A stretch of DNA of 64,000 bases from Sanderia malayensis (lineage: Eukaryota > Cnidaria > Scyphozoa > Semaeostomeae > Pelagiidae). Made by a program: the position numbers and the translations under genes. Where the stretch lies: NCBI GenBank assembly GCA_013076295.1, contig RQOL01000531.1, positions 744,001 through 808,000 of the forward strand, written 5' to 3'. The notes below the pieces were generated by a model. That model was not told the origin of the DNA, made no database searches, and saw only the letters and a program-made list of their open reading frames with translations. This document shows, piece by piece, positions 21,532 to 33,500 of this stretch. Numbering within the stretch: the first letter of the stretch is position 1; each line of letters begins with the position of its first letter.

Positions 21532-24500
21532 ATGAACTTTAAAGTCTTGATGAGCCTGTCAGAACACATTGAATTGTCTTTGAATGCTATACAATGTTGC
21601 TTGTCTACCAAAGAAATGCTTCCAGTTTTCAAGGTTTGCTTTGCTTTAAGACTATATAGTTCATAGTAGTTGAATATTTAAGGATATTTAGAAAAGAATC
21701 TATTCAACAAAGACAACAAGTTCTGCTGTTACTCAGAGTTGCATGCTTTTTATGCAATCGTCAGACAGCAAAGTATGATATCTAAAGGTATACAATACTA
21801 GAATAAACTGTATCGAGCGTCAAATTCTACAAATTACATATCAAATATCGATGGAGTCCAACTCGTCTCTTGTGATTAATGCATAGATTACGTAATATCT
21901 TTAAAGTTTGAGATATAAAATTTGTTTTCATGTCTGCATTTCGACACCATCTCCGATCTTTTATTTAAAAGGCCTGATGTGCTTGCTTTAGCGATCTTCA
22001 GTTTCTCGGTTAAACAAAGGTTGATTTTCCTTGATTCGTTGCTATATGCCTGTGCCCTTGCAATTATCGACCATTTGATCTCATGTTTCTCATTCCGATT
22101 GTTCAGCTTCCATATATGCTTAGACAGCTCTGTGCTCTTCTCGTATCTCCCGTCTTTAAATGAAGTCTGATGTGTGTGATAACGTTTCTTAAAAGGGCCT
22201 TCTGTCAGTCCTACGTAGTTTCTTCCGTTCTGGTTGTTGGCTGATGATACATGAGCGTTGTAGATAACACTTTGTGTTTGGCATCGGTTTTCCAGTGGGC
22301 AGGATATTAAAAATTGAAAAAGATATTTAAAAATTGAAAGTTTGATCAATTATTATTAATTTTCATCACTGTGTTATTTTTATGTTTTTGTGTAGGAATT
22401 TACTATCAAATTGCTGCAATTTTCTTCGATTATTCAGGAAACGAAAAAGGTAGGCAGTAAAACAAAAAGCATTTGCCAATAATTGTGAATCCCTTTTAAA
22501 TTGAAAAGTGACCCACAAATACTTCATTAAAACAATTATTTATAAAGCCAATAATCAACTTTATCTAGAAGCAGTTCAAGGGACCAAGATGTTTAGCTCA
22601 TAATATCAAGAGACTTCTAACTAATCTTGCAATATCTTGAAATTGTACTGCATAGAGTAAATGTCAATTAAAATAAACAATCAAGTCAAATCAACTTGTT
22701 AATTTTTTCTAGGGTTTCAGGAATGACCAAGAAAGAAAGATTGTTGCATTATTACTCAAATCCTTGAAACGAGACATGGTAACATTGTCAAACCTGAGCC
22801 AAGCATGCATGAAGGAAAAACAAAACTTCAAACTAAAGGTATGTATGTGATATATGCAAATGATATTTATTTATTCAATTTTATTTTGTTAACAACCTGT
22901 TGCTCTGTTTATCTTTTATTCTTGGTTAAACAGAGTTAACGAGTTTATTGTTTATCGTTATACAAAGTTAGCAAGTTTATCGTTTATCTTATCTGGCATT
23001 TGTTTTGCAATCTTATAGCCTATAAGATTGATGATAGCTGATACATTTTGCTTAGTCAATCACGTGCTAAGTTGTTTAACCAATCCAAACCAAGCTTGTT
23101 GTTTATTGGACTTTGTACTTTTTTCTGCAGCTATATTTTTCACAGCTTGTCTTCATCCATTCACCCCTTACTTGCGCATGTTAATAAAAGGTTTGATATT
23201 CTGAGAATATCTGCATGCTTGTTAATTGTTTCAGAGGCAGCAAGATGAAGTTATAATGAGAATCAAATACTCACTCAGTGAAGCATTAAAGATTGTCAAA
23301 AAGTATAACAAAGTGTCCTCAAAGCATAGAAACACAAAAGCAGACAATGGGATTCAGAGTATGAAAGATAGTCTGCAGACGTTGTCTCTTGCGGATACCC
23401 AAACTTCAAGCAGTGAAGACCATTCAGTATGTGAAACTGAATCAGCATCTGAATTTCAGTTTTACAATGAAGCTGATACCAAAAGAAAGAAGGAAGTCAC
23501 TAAGAAAGGCAGTTTTATTATAGAACAAGTCAAGAGTTTAATTGATAGAGCAGTCACCAAGAAAAGGGTATGAATCTAACTCTTAGGTTGAATATTACTA
23601 TCATTAAATCCGTTTCTGCCTTTCACTGTATGTACTACAGATTTTACCTATAATAATTTTAGGTCAAATTATTGTGGTACAATAATCAACAGTCATGTTG
23701 GCTCAAATTAATTTTAATGTTTTCTTTGTGTTTGACGTTTTAAGGTACAACTGTACGTCAACTGTATACTGTGCTAGCTCTTCTATTTTATCAGTTGAAT
23801 AGGTTGTATTTACCTTTGATTGGCCACATGATTTTCCTTTGGCGTTCGAGATAGCGAAAGTCTATTGTATTTACATTCATTTACCTCTTTACCATCTTGA
23901 CTATTTCTATTCCATTTCCACCTAGGTATTTCAAAACCACAGCTCTGTCGTGGAAAATTCAAGCTTGTTTATAAAGGAAGTCAATAGCTTCTGTCAATTG
24001 GTTATGGATATATTGCATGTCAACGGTATTATCAGAACCACGCTATTATTACACCTGAACCTCTTGAATATGTTTCTTGTTTTCTTTGATTTGGAACCAG
24101 CTACATAATTTCTCTCCCATCGCACACGATCTCGACGCCAGGCGAATTCTGGTCCCATGTTGACAATTTCAAATATCACTGCAGGTTGTTCATCGCAAAC
24201 TCAAGCTACGGTTACGAATTTGAAGGACACAGCTCGGGACCTGGCTTCTGTTGCTATCAGCTACTCCCAGAATAATATCAATGCCGATGAAGAAGGGAGG
24301 GAGAAAGACGCGTATGTTCTGTCGAAGCTCGGTGTCGCCCTCGAAAACATGGTCAAAGATATTTGTGAAGAATTGAAGGATGATTTGGTGAATGTGACCG
24401 GGAGCACCTTATGTGATGGTATGTGTTTTGTTAAAGTTCTAAATGTTTCTGATAGAATCATGTTGTATGCCGAGAATCTAGATCGAGCTATACACATGGT

Positions 24501-27500
24501 AATAAACTGTTATCTACAACTATTTTCTATAAACATAGCGTTTACATAGAATACATTGAGGGTAGTGCAGAGTCCTATACATATATATTTGCACACACTA
24601 ATACACATGGTGATGGTATGTGTGCAAGTATAATATACCAAATTTGAACCCCGCAAAATGCAAACCAAGGAGAGAGACAACAAATGAATTTAATGAATTC
24701 AGACATGCTAGACTTTCGCTATCTCCACGGTTATCTTGGAAACGTTGCTATATATTTCCATCGAGTAAACTACCATACTAATTACTTCAGCTATCCCGAA
24801 CTCTCGATATGTCGACCATATTTTCATTATTTCTTTTCGGAGTTCAAGATAACTCGAGTCAACTTTTTGTAAAAGGCCCTGAAGTCTTGATCAATAGATT
24901 AATGACAGACACTTGATGGATAAAGCTGAATGGTATAAGCTGCTTTATATTAAAATCCATTGATTTGAAATGAGCAAGAAACCTTTGTATAATGTTTTCA
25001 TGTAACAATACATATATAAATATGGTTTTCATTGGCTTACAGAAAGGTTCTTACGGAGGAGTATCAGAGAGCTGAAAAAATTATCTGCCGAGGGAAACGT
25101 TATTGATGTTGTTGATGCGAATTCCACATTTATTGATGTGGTGCGAAAGGAAGAAAAAGCATTGAAGGCAAGTCTCTCTAAAACCCGACCAGCGACTGCT
25201 GAAGAAACAAACGCAGTGCAAGCAATCAAAAGAGGTATTTTGCAATTGTTATATTCTTTTTGACTGCAGCAATTTGAATGCTACAGCCCTGTAACTATTA
25301 TTGCACAGTGGAATGCTGGTATAAAGAACGTTGAAAGGACAATAGACATTTGGTTATTTCAAAATAGTTAGTTTTGAGAGAATTCGAGATGTGAAGAAGA
25401 TTTCGATTGTAAAGATGTAAAAATTCCATTGTAGTTGTCAATTTTTGTGTAAGCAAGTTTTTTGTTGTTGGTGTCATGGTTTTATTTTGTTATTCTAATC
25501 GATTTTGTAGCATTGTTAGAATTTGATAAAACTTCCAATGATGTTATCATGGATATGGAGAACATGGAGTTCATCAGATCTCATGAACAAAACATGGTGA
25601 ATGTTTTTGAATGTATTAAAACGCTGAAGTTGTTGGTAGATGAAAAAAATGAAAATGGTAAGTATTTCAGAATATATTAACAGCCTTTCCTTTTCTCTTC
25701 CCCTCCCTTTCCCCCCTCTCCCCTCCCCCTCTCTCCCCCTCTCCCTCTCTAGCAAAGAGGAAGTTTTACACACTAGATTTTCTTGTTAATGCCTCGTCAT
25801 TGTTTCTACAAAGTCGCACGATTATACTTTACTTATACGTCTTTTATTTTGTTTTGCAAATAGACAAGTGTACACCAAGCAAAGCGGAGTTGGCAAAACA
25901 AGAAAATTACCCGGACAAAGTTAGCGAGTCTTCTGAAGCAATTTCTGGAACTGACCAAGATCTTCACGGTAAAGCACACAAATTTAACCAAGAAAATGCA
26001 TTTTCTTTCAAGTCGTTTAAGATTCTGTATTCCTTTGTCTTATTCGTCATCTGCTTCATCTTTGCTTTTATTTTCGCCTTCCTGACTTTTTTCTTCGTGT
26101 ACTTATTCTTGTTCTTCTCGTTCTTCTTGTTCTTCTTGTTCTTCTTGTTCTTCTTGTTCTTCTTTTTTTCTTGCTCTTCTTGTTCCTCTTGTTCTTCTTG
26201 TTCTTCTTGTTCTTCTTGTTCTTCTTGTTCTTCTTGTTCTTTATGTTCTTCTTGTTCTTCTTGTTACTTTTGTTTTTTTGTTCTTCTTAGATAGTAGCTT
26301 TGCTGGCCAGCTTTTATCATTCACCGCGGCGATAAAAAACGGCGATTACAGAACAGTTGAGCGCCTTGCTAACGGTCTAATGGATGACCTCAAAAAGACC
26401 GGCAACATTCTACAGAAAACAAATTCAAGATTAACCCAAAAATCCAACAGCAGACTAAGGTACGTTATTGAAATATATCTGTGTCAATCTTTTCATCTTC
26501 TTCGTCATCTATTGGCTTTTTCTTTCCTTGTTGTTATCGTTATCCTTTGTAATTCTAATTGTTTTTATCTTTTGACGGTTAAAACATTCGCTTCCGCTCA
26601 TGCCCATACCTACATACATACATATACATACATACATACATACCTACATACATACCTACATACATACATACATACGTACATACATACATACATACATACA
26701 TACATACATACATACCGTCATTTTTTTACTTTTCATCTTATCTTTGCCGTCCTTTTTTTATCTTTTTCCTTCTTTTTGGTCATTATATTTTAATCTTTTT
26801 ACCGGCTCCGTCATTTTCTTTGTCTTTTGTCGTCTACAAAACAGTGTATCCACCTATGTTAACTTGTACTAATCTCTTTTTGAAGTTACACAATGCAGTT
26901 AATTCTGACTATTTCAAACACCTTGCTATCCTGAGAAAATCATAACTACGGAAATCTACGGAAAAGGAAACATATGATACTTTTCCGTAGCGATATGAAA
27001 TACAGCACAGGGAAGCAAGGGGATTATGTAGTGAGACTAACTTTTCACCAAGAAGAATGCCTCGCTAGTTAATTTGTATATCTCGAACTCCCTGCACTAA
27101 ATTTTCATTTCTCTTTGGAGTTTGAGATAGCGAATGCCAACTGTATGATTAATTGATCACTTTGAATCCAATTGTTGATTTCATAATATCATTTTCATGC
27201 AGCCACCTTCGCGAATCGTATGAAAGCTGCCTGAGATTAGCTGGAAGTTGTTGTTCGCATGCAAGAAAAGCCGCCCTGGCAGACGATTGGGAAGAATCGG
27301 TGGATGTCTTGAAGACCACCGGCATACAATTCGCAATGAAAATGAATCATTTTGTTACCTGCTGTAAGAAAATCCTAAGGCCTTGGATTGACATTTCTTT
27401 ATCTAATGTATCTGAAGATGAAGTTTCAGCTACAAAAATGAAAATGGTAAGGCTAAAAAATGTTACTTTATTTAATATTGCTTTTGTTTGTTATTAAACT

Positions 27501-30500
27501 CATTAGTCGATAGTGAATCTGCGAACAAAGCTCTCGTCAAGCAGAAAACTGCTCTGTTTGGCTCCATTTTGCTCCATGCTGATCAACACTGCGTCGTAAT
27601 AGGTAGTAATCACAGGTTGAGGCAACTCGAATACTCTCGCTAACTGTAGAGGTATTTGCTATCTTTTACCAGGCTCACTTATATCATTATTTTGCAGGTC
27701 CATGCTTTAGCCGAGTTGACAATGCGAACGAATAAAGTCATTGAAACGCTGAGTTTCACTGAATATTTTGAACACCACAAGTTGAAAGAAGGAGCGATGA
27801 ATTTGCAGAAAGCTCTCTCGGATGCAGCGTCCTTTATTTCTTTACACTCCAAAGTAAGAACTATTTTATTTTATTTTATTTTATTCTATGCATCCTATAA
27901 CATTCCATACCCATATTATGCCAAAGCTATACCATACCAGACCATACTATGCCATACCATACCATACCATACCATACCATACCATACCGTACCGTACCAT
28001 ACCATACCATACCATACCATACCATACCATACCATACCATACCATACCAAATCATATCATACCATGCATACCACACCATACCATACTATACCATGCCATG
28101 CCATACCATACCATACTATACTATACTGTACCATACTACTATACTATACTGTACTATATTGTGTTATGCTATACCACACCATACCATACCATACTATACT
28201 ATACTATATTATACTTTATTACAATTACATTTATTATATTACTATATTATTAGCTACCATATCACTCTGCTATTCTGTTTCATACTGTTATGTATTTTTC
28301 TATACTACAGTCAACTTTCTCTAATGGGGTACGCGAGTTTCATGTCGATTTTAGCGTAGAGTGAACTTTATAGAATAATTTCACACCAGAATTCGTTTAA
28401 CAGGGGTTGAAATACACATGTCTATCTGCCATGTTTGTCTGATAGAGTTGTCCACCCAGACAAGGTTGAATGTATTCTAATTTTCACTGCCTACTGTACT
28501 TCCACTTATTATTGCTTCTTATTTACGTTCTAATCAGGACAGCTACCCTTTGAAAACCAGTTGCATTCAATGGTCTTGTGCAATGTTTAACATGATCGCC
28601 CTTTTTGATGAATTAATCAACAAACACAAGCTCCGGACAATAAAGAAAGCAAGTGAAATTGACGTTGAAGAGATTGAAGCGTGGATAGCCATGCTTAGCG
28701 ATCTGGCTTTCTTGTAAGTATGCTGTTGTGTACCAGGAGTCACATGATTGATAGAATGTCTGATTTTTTTAAAAGGTGAACAAGTGGCGTTCTCAACTTC
28801 GTTATATGTGAAATTTGTAAGGTGTATCAAGAAATTTTCCAACACACATGAAAGCATTAGAAGGCAAAGATAGGGCCTTTGGGGTAACCATAAGTATGTA
28901 TGTGAAGGGATTGTAAGTGTGTGAAGGAAATTCAAGGCTAAGGAGGGAGTATTAGGGTATGTGAGAGTATTATTATGTATGTGAAGAAATGAGATGGATA
29001 TTTATTAGGAATATAGGCATTAGAAATGATAAGAAAGTATTGGAAATTAAAGTGAGACATCACAATGTAAATGAAGGCATAAGTTGAAGGTGGTGCCGCA
29101 ATGTGTGAAGGAATTGAAATATATATGGAAGACATTGCAAGATATTCTTAACGTATCGAAATTTATGTAGATACATTGTGAGAGGTATTGTGGGGGTATA
29201 CCAAGGTACTCCAAGGTAGATTAAGTTATTGGCGGGAATGTGACGACGTTGCAAGGTTTGCGAAGGTAGAAATAACGCCACTGCAAGATGTGTGGAGTAA
29301 TTGTGTGATAAACGAAGGTTTTATAGTATGTATTAAGCATATTAAATACTCTCGTGTTTTATATAACTGAGTTTGACACAGGTTCTCGTGTTCCAGATGC
29401 TCAGATGATGAAACCAGGCAGGAAATCTCAGATAGAATTGGAGATTTGCAACAGTTTATGCAAAGGTTAGATTCGTTACAAGATAGCCGAGATGACAGAG
29501 AAATCTCCATCAGGCAGACAGACAAGATTCTTTTGAAGAGGGAAGTGTCGTGTAAGGTAATTTATTATTGCAATTTTACGTTTAATCATAATGAGATGTG
29601 GTATGAAGTTCTTTGAAATAAATATTTGTGAAGTAATTGTTCAGGTGTTTTACATTGGCGTAAATTGTTCTGCATTGATTTTTGTAGCTCTACATACCTT
29701 TACATAGCTCTACATTGATCTTCATAACTTTCCATAGCTCTACGTAGCTATACATAGATGTCATTTGCTCTACACAGCTCCACATCGACCTTCATAACTT
29801 TATAGATGTTATTTTCTCTACGTAGCCCTGTATTGATTTTCATGACTCTACATAGCTCTACGTAGCTATACATATATGCTATTTGCTGTACATAGCTCTA
29901 AAATTATTGTAGGTCAAGTCTGTAGCACTTATAAAAAGCATCCTCAATCCAAATCCTCTATTCTCTAAGTAATGCTTATATACTTTAACATTTGTTTTTG
30001 TTCTGCAGGTTCTGTTGATTGCAGAATTAATAGAAGTGCTAACACGCGAAGTGTCAGAGCCGATGAGAACGTTTATCGAGCCGCTTGCCAGCCTATCGTT
30101 TGCATCTTCTCTTGCTTGCTGTGGCGAGATCAGAGATGCATTTGTCGCTAAAATGGACACGGTGGAAACAATGGCCTGCCTTGCTGTTGAAGATTCGCCA
30201 AGTAAGGCCCAGTCTCACCTTGCATTTCAAGCTGTCGATCAACTCAAGTCAATATCGGAAAAGCTGCTCAGTCTTGTTTCAATGCCAAGAAGTATGTTCT
30301 TCTCTTGTTGTTTCACCCTCCTCCATTATGACTTGTTTCAATTTACACTACTCTACATTATTCTGCATTTTTATAGTCAACTGGTGCCTGTAGTCTACTG
30401 TAAATTTCACTGTTGCTACAATACCGACACATACTTGGTTCTACTGAGTCTGCTTATTCTACGTTGTATGCTTGACAGTGCTCTACATTAATCCACATGA

Positions 30501-33500
30501 CTGCTCTCACTTTTTACCACGCTGCTTTTCTGTACGCGGCTTTAAATTACTCCAACTACTGACACTACCCTTACATGGCTCTAGGTTGCTCTACTTTGCC
30601 ATACACTGCTCTATGCTGCTCTACTTTCTACCAGCTCCATTAACCTACACTCTGTGATGTTAATTTGATGTGCCATACGCCGTTTTAGTTGCTCTTGCGT
30701 TGCCTTAGGTGAATGTAATCAGAGTGTGGAAATGCTACAACTTCAATGGAGGGCCAAGGCAGTTTACTTGGAAAGAGTTCTGATGAGTGTTCCGGAGGTC
30801 AAATTCACAGCAGTTGCGGGTACGATAAGTGATTTTCTATATATCTCTATAGCTGCCATGTACTAGTATATTCTGGCATATGCTCTTTCATACTGCCCCA
30901 TGCTGCTCACTATTGCTCTATGCTACTATATACTGCTATATACCGTTCTATGCTACCCGTTCAGCTCACCACCGATTTGCCCACTCTCCTTTTCGCCCCA
31001 CAGTATAGTATCACGATGCCAGACTCTGTCTATTAATGACGGGGAGTATGGTATCATCTGGAAAACCTATAATTGCTCCTAATTTTTTTATATTTACTAC
31101 TGATTGCTCGCTCTATGAAATGTCATACAAATCCAGAATGGAAGCTTTAGTATTTGCTCTCTTGTTCAGGGCCTTTTTTAACATTCAGACTGGGGGGGCC
31201 TTGGCCCCCCAGCCCTCGTGGTGGCCCACCCAGTCAACAAAAGTGGCCCCCCCAGTTAAATATTTTCAACTCAATTTCAATTTGCAATCATGATGATTCA
31301 AATGACTCGTTGTGCGTGAAAGCCAACTCCACTGTGTTTTTCAATGGTATCTTCCACAAAGTATCTTCTAACTTGCTTCCAGTCCTATTGATATCATTTA
31401 CAAGTGTAGTTTGACTTGTTAATTATATCAATAATACACAAACGAGTTTTTGCTGTCCTTTCTTCAATGTTGAAAAATTGTGATCCGTTCTGTCCGTTAT
31501 AACCAAAAATTGTTTTAAACGAGTCTAGCTTCACGAATTTCAAACAATAACATTCAAGTTCAACTGGCTGCCTAATTTAAAGTGGTATTGGCCACTAACA
31601 GTAGATTTGTGTTGTAGCTCTTGGAAAAAATGTGGACCGACTGGAAAAATGATCTTTGAAGAAAATTTGATTATAAAAAAAATACATTTTTCAGCGATAT
31701 CTGAGGCACTAATTTCGTAAAATTTCCCCCTTCGGCGGCAACCATGGTGCCGCCTCAGGTAGCCAAAATTATTTGAATGTTTTCATTTTCAAAGAAATGT
31801 TCATGCAAAAGTCGGTCCCAAGTATGTCAACACCCCTAAACCTTTTTAATGTGCTCCCCCTGACCTGGCCGTTTCTCTGAAAATATAGGTCCCTTTCAAA
31901 TTTTGGCCCCCCCACTTGAAAATCCTTAAAAAAGGCCCTGCTCTTGTTAGTTCAACTCTTGTGGCGGAGTGGTGGGCACTTGTGCTTGCCACTCGTGGAG
32001 TCGCGGATCGATTCCACTGAGCTCCATTTGAAGTTGAGTTGAAGCTGAGTTGAAATTAAATGAGGGCCGGTACTCCGAGGATCTACAAGAGAAAGTAGAT
32101 CCCCGGCGTACCGGGACTTTTCGTCTTTCCGTTCAGGATAGTTTTTCGGCAGAAACGCCGAAAAACCATCAACCGATCGTACTCAACTACTAACTGTGTT
32201 GGTACACCGGGGTGACGAGCGCCAACAGTGCCGGTCTGTTCATATATATCCAGCGACATCTGCCTGGACACTCGCCACCGATAAGTATTGATACGTAAAA
32301 ATATTTATCTGGAATTGTGTGCATTGGCTTTATAATTGTGGGCACGAATCAATACGCATGCGTATTTATATCATCACTTAGATATTTTCATAATTTGAGT
32401 TCAAACTTTATCTTGTCGTTCATATTATATAATGGCATTACAACGTGGAGCAGAGCGACTCACGCAGATGGATGGGTTGACGTAATTGGGACGGAAAGAG
32501 AACACTTTGTGCTTCTCTATGTTGCGTTATACTTACTTACTCTTTCTTTCTGAACACCAATGATACCAATTAATTTGATTCTACAGGGGTTTTGCGTCAT
32601 CTTCAATCGGCCTCGCATTTCGGCCACCTTGACGAGCTGCTGGATATATTGAAAGACGAGGGCTCACCCCTCAACCCATATACTCCAAAAGGCCTTCACG
32701 ACTCGACCTTTATTGAACATATCAGTTATTATCGTGGCGATGATCTACGCCTTGATGAAGACAGCGTTCTCAGCAGTGCAGTTGATTATCCTCTGTCTAG
32801 AGATACTGATCTAGTAAGCATCCACCTTAAAGATACGCTGCTTTTCTCTTCTCTTTTGTTTGTGTTCATCTTCATTTTCCACTTCTTCATCTTCATTTTC
32901 AATCTTTTACATTGCTGTTTTCCACTCTAATCTCCCCCACACTGCTTATATCTGCTCTACTCTCCTCCACACTGCTTATATCTGCTCTACTCTCCTTTCC
33001 AACTCTAATTTATGCTTTACTATCCTTGAAACTGCTTTGGCCCGATTTGGATTATTTTGAGATGTTTTATTTTCATCTTATAGATCTCAGATTCGTCTCC
33101 GAGGATCGAATCAGCAGAGGCTAATTTTTTCAAACAGTTTGAAGATGGTTTAAAAGAAGTGAGCTTTCGATAACCAAAACGTTTAATGTTTATAGTTTTA
33201 ATCAACCTATTTACCATCCATTTTACAATGGCTTTTTTCACTCATTTACACTTCCCTACTCTGCACTATACTGCTGTACGTCTATATTACTCTATACTAT
33301 TGTATACTGTTACTGTTTTAAAATGCTCTTTTCTGTTTTAAGCTACTTTATACTGACTACATTATTTATGTTGCTTTATACTGCTTTATGTTAGCCTAAT
33401 GCTGTGGTATTGCAATGCAGGAAGATGAAAGTGAAAATGTTTTGCAACCTCTTTCGTCGTCCAGTATATCAACGAGATCTTGCAGCTCTCAAACCCAAGA

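Noticed and set aside
26600..26872. Histidine/threonine/tyrosine-repeat peptide
   Set aside because: Translation of the CATA tetranucleotide array in an intron.
27656..28359. Long overlapping open frames (up to 222 codons) in three frames
   Set aside because: Beyond the real exon at 27698-27853 they run through the ATACC microsatellite, whose period of 5 keeps all frames open.
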